64,000 bases of DNA from Paludibacteraceae bacterium (GTDB taxonomy: Bacteria > Bacteroidota > Bacteroidia > Bacteroidales > Paludibacteraceae): contig JAFPZY010000028.1 of the NCBI GenBank assembly GCA_017417025.1, forward strand, positions 1-64,000, given 5' to 3'. The notes under the pieces are model-generated. The model did no database searches, was not told the origin of the DNA, and saw only the letters and a list, made by a program, of their open reading frames with translations. Shown in pieces: positions 40,965 through 50,400 of the stretch. The position numbers and the translations under genes are program-made. Each line of letters begins with the position of its first letter. The first letter of the stretch is position 1.

Positions 40965-42166
40965 TCTGCTATTATCTTTAGCCACTCGCTCTGAAGGGTG
41001 ATGGCATATTCCATTTCTACTTTGTTGTCAAAACGAAGCACTAACGTGCCTATAGCGTCATTGGCCCCATGGAAGGCTTCTACCGCATCTCCTTCTTTTA
41101 CCCACAAATCATGTTCTATGACTTGTGCTTTTAGGGAGGATGCTATTTCAAGCCCAGCGAATCTACCGGCTTTCGGTGCATGTAAGATCACCTCAGCCCA
41201 ATGACCATTATATGGTTTTTGCTCTATATTTCCAACAGGATCTCCAACCGCAGCACGCACTTGCGCGGTAATCATATCCACTCCGGTAGCGTAGCGCAGC
41301 ATCTCACACAAACGATTGCCCCCTCCGCGAGGCGTACATTCCATGATATAGGGCTTGCCATCCGAGGCAATGCGCGTCTCGATATTAAAAACCGAAGTCT
41401 GCATATGCAGTAAATCCATCAGTCGCTGCAGTTCTGCTGTCAAATAGGCTTCGTATTCCGGAAACGTACTCGGCCATGTATAAGCAGATGGTGCATAGGG
41501 GTTTGCAGCATTAGTATCAAAACGCTGCGCATTAAAGGAAACAAAACGGAACTTGCCATCTAACAAGAAACTATCTGTGTCGGAACTGCATCCTACTTTC
41601 TCCAAATACTGCTCTACGATAATGTGCCCTTTGATGGATTTCTCGAAGGCGTATTTGACTGCCGCTTCGTATTCGCTGATGTTATCGACGCGCGTGACTC
41701 CTTTGCTTCCAGCGCTATCTGTCGGCTTCACAATCATCGGCCATGTGAGCCAATCTGTATCTTTCAGCGCTTCATCTATGGTGCTATATCCTTTGCTCTT
41801 CGGGCAATTGAATCCATGTTTCTGCAAGAACTCACGGAAGAGATCTTTGTTTTGAAGAATAACCACGGACTCATATGGTCCCATGGATGGCAATCCCATC
41901 TTCTCCTGCACATATGCCGCAGCCACCACTCCGGGATCCACGCCAAAGGAGATGATACCATCTATCTGATGCTCTTGTGCGGCTTTAAGGACTGCTTCTT
42001 TGTCGGTGATGCTCACATTGACATACTCGTCTGAATACTTATGCGCAATGTTATCCGGCAGGTAATCCGCCGTGATGACATAGTATCCTTGCTCATGCGC
42101 AGCTTTAATCACCGGCAAGAGGTAGTGGATTCCACCAAGGAGCATTATTTTCTTTTGATGATTCAT
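40961..42166 (-). CDS. ATP-grasp ligase
   Basis: A 401-residue ATP-grasp enzyme, cytoplasmic. The N-terminal preATP-grasp domain reads KKIMLLGGIHYLLPVIKAA. The lysine-bearing nucleotide strand is WPMIVKPTDSAGSKGVTRV, and the metal/ATP site is VFNIETRIASDGKPYIMECTPRGGGNRL. It resembles carbamoyl-phosphate-synthase-like ligases of surface-glycan clusters, which form amide or related bonds. The start at 42166 overlaps the previous stop as ATGA; the frame extends to a TTG at 42178. Confidence 0.88.
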   Translation of the reverse strand: MNHQKKIMLLGGIHYLLPVIKAAHEQGYYVITADYLPDNIAHKYSDEYVNVSITDKEAVLKAAQEHQIDGIISFGVDPGVVAAAYVQEKMGLPSMGPYESVVILQNKDLFREFLQKHGFNCPKSKGYSTIDEALKDTDWLTWPMIVKPTDSAGSKGVTRVDNISEYEAAVKYAFEKSIKGHIIVEQYLEKVGCSSDTDSFLLDGKFRFVSFNAQRFDTNAANPYAPSAYTWPSTFPEYEAYLTAELQRLMDLLHMQTSVFNIETRIASDGKPYIMECTPRGGGNRLCEMLRYATGVDMITAQVRAAVGDPVGNIEQKPYNGHWAEVILHAPKAGRFAGLEIASSLKAQVIEHDLWVKEGDAVEAFHGANDAIGTLVLRFDNKVEMEYAITLQSEWLKIIAE

Positions 42167-43278
42167 TTGCGTATGCAATCTATTACACTTTCTATATTCT
42201 CCTTGCTTAGGGCATGGTGCATCGGGAGACAGATCACCTGGTCGGCAATCTTTGTTGCGACCGGCAAGTTTTCCGAGGATGCAGAGGGATAGTCCTTATA
42301 CGGATCAAAAGCAGTGATAAGCGGATAGAAATAGCGGCGACCATAGACGTTCGCGGCTTTCATTTTTTCATATAGTTCATCGCGGGTCATACCATATTGC
42401 TCTGCGTCCACGAAGATTGGGAAATAGCTGTAATTGTGCCGCACTCCTTCCTTATCATCGAAGAAGCGAATGCCCTTCACATCCTTCAATGCAGCGCGGT
42501 ACGCATCTGCTACCTTATGGCGTGCCTCAATAGCAGCATCTACTTGTTTGAGGTTAAGTAATCCGTACGCGGCACGCACTTCATCCATCTTACCATTGAT
42601 ACCCGGAGCTACAACAGTCACCTCATCCTCAAAGCCAAAGTTCTTTAGATGATCTATTTTCTCTTTCATCTCCTTTGTGTGACATATCAACGCGCCTCCT
42701 TCGATGGTATTATATACTTTCGTAGCGTGGAAACTCAACGTGCTTATGTCTCCAGCATTGAGGATGGATTCACCATTCACTTTTACGCCAAATGCATGAG
42801 CAGCATCGTAGATCACTTTGAGTCCATGTTTCTTAGCAATCGCATCAATCTCTCTGGTCTTGCACGGTTTGCCATAGCAATGTACCGGCATGATAGCAAC
42901 CATATTCGGAGTGATGGCCGCCTCAATCTTAGCCGGATCCATACCACATGTCTCCTCCTCTATATCCACAAACACCGGAGTCAACTGGTTCCACCAAATT
43001 GAGTGACTCGTCGCTACAAACGAATACGGAGTAGTAATCACTTCGCCTTTGGTAAGGCCAAGAGCCTGCAACGCTGTAATCAACGGTAGCGTTCCATTGG
43101 TAAATACGGAGATATACTCTACTCCAAGGTACTCCGCCAATGCCTTTTCCAACTGCTGGTGGAACGAGCCGTTATTTGTGAGCCATTTGCTATCCCAAAT
43201 CTGTTGCAGATACTGATTGAATTCCTGTAAATCAGGCAGCAATGGAGAGGTTACTAATATTTTATCTTGAGTAGACAT
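42163..43278 (-). CDS. DegT/DnrJ/EryC1 sugar aminotransferase
   Basis: PLP-dependent aminotransferase of 371 residues. Motifs: TNGTLPLITALQAL (PLP phosphate site), KVIYDAAHAFGVKVNG and the lysine in STLSFHATKVYNTIEGGAL (near residue 183). It would transfer an amino group from glutamate to a keto sugar. It starts one base after the Wzt gene ends. This is the first sugar gene after the transporter. Confidence 0.9.
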   Translation of the reverse strand: MSTQDKILVTSPLLPDLQEFNQYLQQIWDSKWLTNNGSFHQQLEKALAEYLGVEYISVFTNGTLPLITALQALGLTKGEVITTPYSFVATSHSIWWNQLTPVFVDIEEETCGMDPAKIEAAITPNMVAIMPVHCYGKPCKTREIDAIAKKHGLKVIYDAAHAFGVKVNGESILNAGDISTLSFHATKVYNTIEGGALICHTKEMKEKIDHLKNFGFEDEVTVVAPGINGKMDEVRAAYGLLNLKQVDAAIEARHKVADAYRAALKDVKGIRFFDDKEGVRHNYSYFPIFVDAEQYGMTRDELYEKMKAANVYGRRYFYPLITAFDPYKDYPSASSENLPVATKIADQVICLPMHHALSKENIESVIDCIRK

Positions 43279-43279
43279 C

Positions 43280-44566
43280 TTAATTTAGCATTTTTTCTTT
43301 AAATTCAAACTGTGGAGTAATATCACCTGGTTCTTTACCCATAAAAGTACCTATTTCATGTGCCCTATTTGCTACAGTAAATGTAACCACATCATAATCT
43401 CGTAGAATAGAATGTTCTCGGTCTTCTACGATATATACATCCAAAGCATACGTACCCCAATTAAAGAAATTAGCGGGAAATAACATAATTTGCTCATATT
43501 CTCCGGGGTCATGTTCACACGGATAACATCTATCTCCACCTGAACAAGAAAAAATGGCTTCACCTTGCTCATTCTTGACATGAAGTGTAATCTGCAAGTT
43601 CTTCTTTACTTTCAAAGAATATCGCATATAAACCTCTATATCATTAGTCATAGACATTACATCATCGTAAGTGCCACCTTTCTTACGGACTCCTATTTCT
43701 AACATATCAAATTCTGGGCTTCTGAGAGCGGAACCAACAATATTTTCAAAGTTTTTGTAGTTGAACACCTCAGAATCTCCTTTAAGATACATGGAAACGA
43801 TAGCATCCACCTGCCCTATCTGCTTCACGCAACCTTTCTCCAGCAGCACACCTGTAGTGCAGAGACTGCGAATACTTGTCATATTATGGCTGACGAAGAG
43901 GACGGTGCGGCCTTCTCCTTGGGAGACGTCTTTCATCTTGCCGATGGCTTTCTTTTGGAACTCGGCATCGCCGACGGCGAGGACTTCGTCCACAACGAGA
44001 ATTTCGGGTTCGAGGAAGGCGGCTACGGCAAAGCCCAAGCGGACGGTCATACCGGAGCTATAACGCTTGACGGGGGTGTCGATATAACGCTCGCAGCCGG
44101 AGAAGTCGATAATCTCATCAAGCTTGGCCTGTATCTCCTTCCTCGTCATGCCGAGGATGGCTCCGTTCATGAAGATGTTCTCGCGGCCGGTCATCTCACC
44201 GTGGAAGCCGGTGCCGACCTCGAGAAGAGAGCCGATACGGCCGTGGGCACGGATAGTGCCGGTGGTGGGACCGGTGACGCGGGAGAGGAGTTTCAAGAGA
44301 GTGCTCTTGCCGGCTCCGTTCTTGCCGATGATGCCGACCACGTCGCCCTGCTCGACCTTGAAGTCGATATCGCGAAGCGCCCAGACGTACTCGGACGTGC
44401 CTTTGGTGGCACGGTCGTTGGTTTCGCCGATTTTGAGGTAGGGGTCTTCCTTGTGGAGGACGTTGGTAATCCAGAAGCGGCGTATGTCGTGCGCAAGGGT
44501 CCTTGTGGAAACAAGACCAAGCCTGTATTGTTTGCTTACGTGTTCAAATTCGATTGCAGTTGCCAT
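43280..44566 (-). CDS. wzt: ABC transporter ATPase with C-terminal glycan-binding domain
   Basis: Cytoplasmic ATPase that powers export of a finished polysaccharide across the inner membrane, 428 residues. The Walker A motif is IGKNGAGKSTLLK (near 80), the signature region is RYSSGMTVRLGFA, and Walker B is EPEILVVDEVLAVGDAEF (near 185). From about residue 255 a separate beta-rich Wzt-C domain follows, which in O9a/O12-type systems recognises the chain end. The DNA for the ATPase part is GC-rich, while the DNA for the C-terminal domain is AT-rich like the sugar genes beyond it. The break is near 43800-43880. Confidence 0.93.
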   Translation of the reverse strand: MATAIEFEHVSKQYRLGLVSTRTLAHDIRRFWITNVLHKEDPYLKIGETNDRATKGTSEYVWALRDIDFKVEQGDVVGIIGKNGAGKSTLLKLLSRVTGPTTGTIRAHGRIGSLLEVGTGFHGEMTGRENIFMNGAILGMTRKEIQAKLDEIIDFSGCERYIDTPVKRYSSGMTVRLGFAVAAFLEPEILVVDEVLAVGDAEFQKKAIGKMKDVSQGEGRTVLFVSHNMTSIRSLCTTGVLLEKGCVKQIGQVDAIVSMYLKGDSEVFNYKNFENIVGSALRSPEFDMLEIGVRKKGGTYDDVMSMTNDIEVYMRYSLKVKKNLQITLHVKNEQGEAIFSCSGGDRCYPCEHDPGEYEQIMLFPANFFNWGTYALDVYIVEDREHSILRDYDVVTFTVANRAHEIGTFMGKEPGDITPQFEFKEKMLN

Positions 44567-44569
44567 ATA

Positions 44570-45424
44570 TCAAATGGTGTCTATGAAATATTTCTGTTTG
44601 CGGTTGAACATAGCGATGCCGACAAGAAGGAGAACCAGCATACAGCCAAAGCTGTACGCCAGCGAGGACCAACTGAAGACACCGGCACCAAACGCCCCGT
44701 ACTTGAAAGTCTCCGTAACAGCAGTAAGCGGATTAAGGAGCATGACTTTATGGAGCGTGGGATTAGTGACATAACTCAGGGGGTAAACAATGGGGGTTGC
44801 ATACATCCAGAGCGAGACAAAGACCCCGAAGAAGTTATTGAGGTCGCGGTATTTGGTAGTGAGGGAAGTGACTATAAGTCCGAGCCCGATAGCAATCCCC
44901 GCCAATATAAGCACCAGCACGGGGAAGAGCAAGAGGTAGATGTTCGGGCGCAGAGGGACCCCTTTGAAGACAAAGAGCAGATATACCATGACAAAAGTGC
45001 CGAGCTGCAGGGAGAAGCGGAAGAGCTTAGAGATGACCACCGACACAGGCGAAACCAAGCGCGGGAAATAGACTTTTCCGTAGAGCCCCGCGTTGGTGCT
45101 GAAAGTAGCAGCGACAGAAGACAGGCATGTGGAGAAATACTCCCAGAGACAAATACCGCTCAGGTAAAAGACAGGCTGCGGGACATCGTCAGTGGGGATA
45201 CCGGCGATGCGTCCGAAGACCACGATATACATGACCATGGAGAAGATAGGGGCGATGAAATACCAGCCCATACCAAAGATGGTCTGCTTGAACTGGACGG
45301 TGATGTCCCGCTTGACAAAGAGCCAGACGAGATACCTTTTCTGCCAAAGTTCGCGCAAGCCCAGCCCGCGTCCGTAAGAATCGGGGCTGATGACAGTATC
45401 ATAATATGGTTTGTTGCTTTTCAT
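44570..45424 (-). CDS. wzm: polysaccharide ABC transporter permease (Wzm type), second copy
   Basis: ABC-2 type inner-membrane permease, 284 residues with about six helices. Conserved elements include the N-terminal amphipathic LRELWQKRYLVWLFVKRDIT, then FKQTIFGMGWYFIAPI and LSGICLWEYFSTCLSS. NAGLYGKVYFPRLVSPVSVV is strongly typical of Wzm/KpsM-like permeases. The end reads AYSFGCMLVLLLVGIAMF-NRKQKYFIDTI. It lies four bases upstream of wzt and 27 bases after another permease gene. Confidence 0.93.
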   Translation of the reverse strand: MKSNKPYYDTVISPDSYGRGLGLRELWQKRYLVWLFVKRDITVQFKQTIFGMGWYFIAPIFSMVMYIVVFGRIAGIPTDDVPQPVFYLSGICLWEYFSTCLSSVAATFSTNAGLYGKVYFPRLVSPVSVVISKLFRFSLQLGTFVMVYLLFVFKGVPLRPNIYLLLFPVLVLILAGIAIGLGLIVTSLTTKYRDLNNFFGVFVSLWMYATPIVYPLSYVTNPTLHKVMLLNPLTAVTETFKYGAFGAGVFSWSSLAYSFGCMLVLLLVGIAMFNRKQKYFIDTI

Positions 45425-45451
45425 GCTTATAATCCGAGACGTGGTGAGGAG

Positions 45452-46306
45452 TCAGACAGTGTCCATGAATGATTTCTGCACTTTATTGAAGAAGACAAGC
45501 CCGACAAGCAAGAGAATGAACGTGACAAGGCAGCTGTATGCGAGCCAGAGCCATGAGAACTGCCCCTGGCCGAGCAAAGAGAACTTTACAGCCTCCATAA
45601 CAGGAGTGACCGGATTGAGGGACATGGCAAGATGCAGTTTCTCATTAGTGACCATGCTGAGGGGGTAGATAACAGGCGTGACATAGACCCAGAGGGAGAT
45701 GACCTTGCCGAGGATAATCTGCAAGTCGCGATACTTGGTTGTCATAGAGGAGAATATCATGCCAAAGCCCACCGCCATCATAGCAAGGATGAACATAAGG
45801 ACGGGGAAAAGGACAACCTGCCAGTGTATATGCAGGTCGGAGCCAGTGGCGGCATAATAGATGTAGAAGACGAAGAAGATGGCCAGCTGAATGGCAAAAG
45901 CAAGCAGATTGACGGTGACCGCCACCAAAGGCATGATGATACGGGGGAAATAGACCTTGCCGAAAATGTCCGCATTGGTGACGAAAGAGTTGGAAGTGGA
46001 GTTAAGGCAGGAGGCGAAATAGCCCCAGACAGAGATGCCAAGCAAGTAGAAGAGTGCGGGGGGGACTCCGTCGGTGGGTATATTGGCGATGCCTCCGAAG
46101 ACGGCGACATAGACAATAACGGAGAGGACCGGCGTAATAATGAACCACAGCGGGCCGAGGACAGTCTGCTTGTATGCCGTGCGGAAAGCCCGCTGGACAA
46201 AGAGGACATACATGTCGCGGTAACGCCATATCTCCTTCCAATCAAGCGTAAGAAGCCTGTCTTTCGGCCTAATGACCATATTCCAATATGAACCGTTTTC
46301 AGCCAT
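45452..46306 (-). CDS. wzm: polysaccharide ABC transporter permease (Wzm type), first copy
   Basis: ABC-2 permease homologous to the next gene but clearly different, 284 residues. It has the same plan: a DMYVLFVQRAFRTAYKQTVL amphipathic start, GPLWFIITPVLSVIVYV, LGISVWGYFASCLNST, and NADIFGKVYFPRIIMPLVAV. The start at 46306 (MAENGSYWN) was chosen because an upstream in-frame start at 46339 lies inside the promoter's -7 element. It is the first gene of the glycan operon. Two distinct permeases with one ATPase suggest a heterodimeric channel. Confidence 0.92.
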   Translation of the reverse strand: MAENGSYWNMVIRPKDRLLTLDWKEIWRYRDMYVLFVQRAFRTAYKQTVLGPLWFIITPVLSVIVYVAVFGGIANIPTDGVPPALFYLLGISVWGYFASCLNSTSNSFVTNADIFGKVYFPRIIMPLVAVTVNLLAFAIQLAIFFVFYIYYAATGSDLHIHWQVVLFPVLMFILAMMAVGFGMIFSSMTTKYRDLQIILGKVISLWVYVTPVIYPLSMVTNEKLHLAMSLNPVTPVMEAVKFSLLGQGQFSWLWLAYSCLVTFILLLVGLVFFNKVQKSFMDTV

Positions 46307-46336
46307 GTACAAGTATATTATATTCCAAAAAGCGCG

Positions 46337-46368
46337 CAAAGTTACGAAAAAGAAATGACACCTGCAAA
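46337..46368 (-). promoter_or_regulatory. promoter of the glycan operon
   Basis: On the minus strand TTTG (46365-46368) and TAACTTTG (46337-46344) are 20 bases apart. Transcription should begin near 46330, leaving a short leader before the ATG at 46306. I saw no UpxY-like antiterminator gene or long leader such as those of Bacteroides capsule loci. Confidence 0.82.
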
Positions 46369-46474
46369 AATAATTGCAAAAATCTCTTCATTATACAAAA
46401 AAACAACTATTTTGCACATCGGGAGCAGTGGCGTTGCAGGCATATTGCAGTGTGCCCGCTCCCCCGAAACCGTC

Positions 46475-46529
46475 CCGTCTTTTTGCCGTCCTTTTGCCGT
46501 CCTTTTACCGTCTTTTTGCCGTCTTTTTG
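46475..46529. repeat. 11-base tandem repeat, five copies
   Basis: Five units of CCGTCTTTTTG with one or two changes run without gaps: 46475, 46486, 46497, 46508 and 46519. It lies between the transcription stop of the large-protein operon and the promoter of the glycan operon. Confidence 0.88.
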
Positions 46530-46597
46530 CCGTAATTGCCAGCGGGAGGGTAGCGCAAGATTCCGAAAGAGTGCCCCAAAGGGTATTGAGAAAACAG

Positions 46598-46628
46598 AAA
46601 AAAGCCCGCTGACAATATGACAACGGGC
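46598..46628 (-). terminator. terminator of the large-protein/lipoprotein operon
   Basis: On the minus strand GCCCG (46624-46628) pairs with CGGGC (46604-46608) across a 15-base loop, followed by a run of six T (46598-46603). The stem is short but GC-rich. Confidence 0.65.
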
Positions 46629-46686
46629 AAAGGATATTCCGGACAGGCAAAGAGCAAGTCAGCCGGAGGGAAGAGAACAAGAGAGT

Positions 46687-46928
46687 GACAGTGAGTGAGT
46701 TGGCGACGAGAAGAGAGAGAGGAAGAGGCAGGAGGAGAGAGAGGTAGAGACTGACAGTGAGCGAGTTGGCGGCGAGAAGAGAGATAGGTAGAGGCGGGAG
46801 GAGAGAGAGGTAGAGGCAGGAGGAGAGAGAGGTAGAGACTGACAGTGAGCGAGTTGGCGGCGAGGAGGGAGAAAGGAAGAGGCGGGAGGAGAGAGAGGAA
46901 GAGGCGGGGAGAGGGTGTGCCGGCAGCG
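46687..46928. repeat. 22-base minisatellite, about 11 units
   Basis: Consecutive 22-base units, purine-rich on the plus strand, start at 46687. Two unit types alternate: a GACAGTGAGCGAGTTGGCGG type at 46687, 46753 and 46841 (spacings 66 and 88, both multiples of 22), and a GGAGGAGAGAGAGGTAGAGG type between them. The array is in the 3' untranslated part of the lipoprotein transcript, before its terminator. Confidence 0.88.
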
Positions 46929-46966
46929 GGGAGGGAGGGAATGGGAGGCGAGGGAAAAGAGGATTA

Positions 46967-47314
46967 TCAGTCGGCGGACAGGACGAGGACAACGCAGGTG
47001 TCAGAGACGAGGAGAGAAGAGGAGCCAGACGAGGAGAGACGGGAAGCCGTGACAAGAGCTGAGCCAAGAGACAGGGCCGTGACTTTGCCACGCCAGTCCA
47101 CAACCGCCACAGAATCAACGGAAGAAGCCCACTCCACTCCGGAAAGCGGGACCGAAAGCGAGAGTGCAGAGGTCTGTCCGACAGAGAGGCGAAGGGTGTC
47201 CTGAACAATGCGGAAGACAGGGTCTTCGGACTTGCCATAGTCGGGGACAGAGGTGTTGCAGGCACAAAGGCAAAGAGCCAAAAGTGAGAAGAAAAAGAAA
47301 GGATATGATTTCAT
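46967..47314 (-). CDS. small lipoprotein with Ig-like (Big2) domain
   Basis: A 115-residue predicted lipoprotein. The signal sequence MKSYPFFFFSLLALCLCAC ends at a lipobox L-C-A-C, with Cys19 as the lipid site. The mature part is one bacterial Ig-like group 2 fold: DTLRLSVGQTSALSLSV, VEWASSVDSVAVVDWRGKVT and ALSLGSALVTAS. The extreme C-terminus is hydrophobic. The ATG at 47314 is preferred; the frame opens with a TTG at 47320. It follows the very large secreted protein by about 100 bases and is probably co-transcribed, so a role in anchoring or folding its partner is possible but unproven. Confidence 0.8.
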   Translation of the reverse strand: MKSYPFFFFSLLALCLCACNTSVPDYGKSEDPVFRIVQDTLRLSVGQTSALSLSVPLSGVEWASSVDSVAVVDWRGKVTALSLGSALVTASRLSSSGSSSLLVSDTCVVLVLSAD

Positions 47315-47370
47315 AATCAAGATATTAAATCGAACAACAAGAGTTTTACAAAACGGGAGAAGCGAGGCTC

Positions 47371-47403
47371 CCCCGCCCCTGCCAACAGGGAGCAGGGACG
47401 GGG
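47371..47403 (-). other. stable stem-loop between two operon genes
   Basis: In the transcript CCCCGTCCCTG pairs with CAGGGGCGGGG over 11 positions with one G-U pair and an 11-base loop. No T-run follows. It starts nine bases after the stop codon of the large gene and may stabilise that mRNA or reduce read-through into the lipoprotein gene. Confidence 0.6.
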
Positions 47404-47411
47404 AAAAGCAA

Positions 47412-50400
47412 TCAGTTCTTTATAATGATTTTGCCAGAGACAATCTTCTTCTTTCCGCCCTCAAAGAAGACGTAGAAGTAAGGCTGATTAGGCTTGAGCG
47501 AGACGACAACACAACGCGAGACATCCTTGACATCAGTGAAGATTTCATGGCCATAAGCGTCCTGCGCCGTAATGACATTGCCCGGGTCGGAGGCTTCGAG
47601 TGAGCGATAGAAGACAATCTTGCCCGTCTGGTCGTAGATGCCGACCTGCACCCCACTCCTCAGAGATGCCAGCATAACCTGCGTTGAATAGGGGATATGG
47701 CGTATAAGCACGTCATTCTCAAGTGGTTTCTGCGCGTCGTTGATTGGTGAGACGAGGAACGAAATGACGTAAGAGTTCTTTAGGTCGGGGTTGGTGTTGT
47801 CGTAAAGCGCAGCATACTCGGACATGCAAACCATTGTGCGTGTGCGTATTACGGCAGAGTCGCGCGTATATTCGTCGGCAATGACATCGGGCGCATAGGC
47901 CGCAGAGTCAGCGACGAGGAAAGTGACATCTGGCGGCGTGGCACCGTCCTTGATATAATAGGTGTACTCGTGTATGTCGGGGTCGAAATCAAGGAAGGGC
48001 TTTCCGTCGAGCATAATCATGGCAACGGCGCTATCGTGCGAGAGCTGAATATGCTGATGCAGAGCATATTGGACGGGGTTGAGTCCGTTGCGGTCGGAGA
48101 CGACAAGAGTGATAGTCCGCTCGACCTGCCTAAGAATGACGGTGCTGTCGTTGATGATGCGGAAGGTGTCGGTGGGTATTTCCTTGCACGAGACGAGTGT
48201 GTCCACCCTTGCGAGCGGGTCTTCGGTCTGATATTCAACGTCTTGCGGCGAGAAGAAGACATCGTTGAGCGAGCCCCGCTTATATGGGCGGAACGTGTAG
48301 TTGAGCGTATCGGGACGGAAATCGCAGTTGAAGCCGTTGGCGAGAGAGACAGGCAAGCCCCTGACAGACAAGGCCTTGAGTTTAGAGCTGACCGCCATAG
48401 TGTCCGCCTCGGTGAGCGAGAACTCGATGGTGAGGGTGTAACTGCGGAAGTGCTCCATGTCGGGTGCAGTGACATCGCATGTCCAAGTGGCAGTGCGTAT
48501 GCCGTCCGGCGACGTGGTGAGCACGGGTTCATCGATATAGAGCGACTGGCCTTCCATTGCGGGAATCCACTCGACAACAGGCAGAGAATCAGCATAGTAA
48601 GCGCGGAGGAAATACTCGGTTGAATCCGGCGCGAAGTCTTTGATGAGTGTGCCATTGAGCAAGATGCTGTCCAGGTCGGCCACCGGCGACTTGCCATAGC
48701 TGAAGCGGATGGTGTAGTCGGAGGAATGGAGAGCGTCTTCCGCCATGACATGTATGAGCACAAGCGAGTCTCCGTCCTGAACAATGTCCACATTCTGCGC
48801 CTCTTCGGACTTGGCGACGGTGATAGCGGGAATGACGCGCACTCCGGACTCGTCGTAAGGAATGGATATTTCGTAGTCATGGAGGTCCTTGTAGAAGCCG
48901 GAGAGCGACTGCCCGTTGTTGAAAATCATGTTGAGCAGCGTGTCGTCGGAGAGCTTAATGGGGAAATGCAAGATGTATGTGCGGCTGGAGTTGTCTTCAG
49001 CATAGACATTGATGTGAATCTTCTGCCCGAGCGACTTTGAGTTGGCGAGGACTTCATCGACGAGCGTGTCCATGTCGTAGGTCTGGTATTTCTTGTCGAA
49101 GAGTTCGGGCTCAATTTTGGGCAAGGACACAGAGCCGGCAGGGAGCGTGTCGTTGTACTCGATGAGGTCGGGACTGAAATTAGCCAGAGCGCGGTTATCA
49201 ACATAAATCATCCTCAGAGTGTTGAGAGAAGAACGCGTTTTGGAGAAATGCACGGTGTAGATGTTCTTGAGCCCGGACTCCGCCTGAACTTCAATCTGGC
49301 AAATCTGCCCCTCAGCAGTCTCACTGACGATGCGCCTGGTGATATGCTGCCAGCGGTCAATAGAGTCGTAAGTGAGCACAGGGAAATTCTGCGTGCCTAC
49401 AGGGAGAGCGACGTAATAGTTGAACTTGTGCGGCTCAAAGCCCTCGAGCGGCTCTTCAGCAGTGCCGACATTGATCATGGCGAGCGTGTCAGCGTCGGAG
49501 AGGGTGTAAGAGAAGAGGAGAGTGTAGGCCGACGAAGAGCCATCCTCTGCATGCACGCCAATAGTGACCTGGCGGCCGTTGATAAGCGGCTGGTCGTAGG
49601 TCTGCATTTCCGGCTCAACAAGCTCGGGAACGATGTCAAACTCTTCGAGAGAGCGGTGCTCTCCTTCGGGGAGGACAACCTGGTAGAAGTGGTCGGCAGA
49701 GGTAAAGCCGGGCAAGGCGAGGTTGTCAATGGTAATCATCTTCAGGTCGGTATTGGAGGACTTAAGGACAACAAACTCAACGACATAGGTATTGACAGTA
49801 TGACCGTCTTTCGCCGTAACGAAGAGAGAGTCCACCTGGTCGCCATAACGCATTTCGACAGTCTGCCCCGCCATTTTCAGTTTTGCGGAAACAGTGGGCA
49901 TGACCTTTGTGCCCGGACGCAGATTGATGAGGTACTTGTTGTTGTTGGGGTCGAATTCGAGTTTGGAGTTGATGTCGTGCTCGAAGCGGTCGAAAGTCAG
50001 CGAGTCGTTGAGAATGATGTCGGCCAAAGACGCATCATTAGGCTGCGCCTCGAAAAAGACCTCGACGACATACTGCTGCGTGGAGAGGCGGTCCTGTGCA
50101 GTGACATTGACGGTGTATTCGGAGCCGCTGTTGGTGAGGCTGTAGGTCTGGAAAGCATCGTCGGAAGTCCAGTCGATGGTGACATGGTCGGTCTGCGAGC
50201 GGACAGAGTAATAGTGCCTGCCCTGCTCAAAACGCTCGAGCGGCTCTCCATTGACAATAATGCCAGTGAGCATGGCATTATGGCTGGGCTCCGCCTCAAT
50301 GAGGACTTCGTAGATTTGCGTTGTGAGGCCGTCTTCGGCAGAGACGATGATGTTGGTTGTCTCCCCCATTTTGCCCGGCTCGACCTTCACCTTCTGCGAG

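Larger units (their letters stand above)
46369..46966. other. intergenic repeat region
   Basis: No credible gene: the long open frames here arise from repeat DNA and give Ser/Pro/Leu-rich sequence without family features. From left to right it holds the end of the glycan-operon promoter area, an 11-base repeat array (46475-46529), the terminator of the operon coming from the right (46598-46628) and a 22-base repeat array (46687-46928). Confidence 0.75.

Noticed and set aside
43886..45472. 528-codon plus-strand frame opposite wzt and wzm
   Set aside because: A shadow of the GC-rich ABC transporter genes, with charged low-complexity sequence; the minus-strand genes are certain.
46342..47265. 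307-codon open frame on the minus strand through the 22-base repeats
   Set aside because: It is Ser/Pro/Leu-rich because of repeat DNA, overlaps the lipoprotein in another frame, and crosses the operon terminator and promoter.
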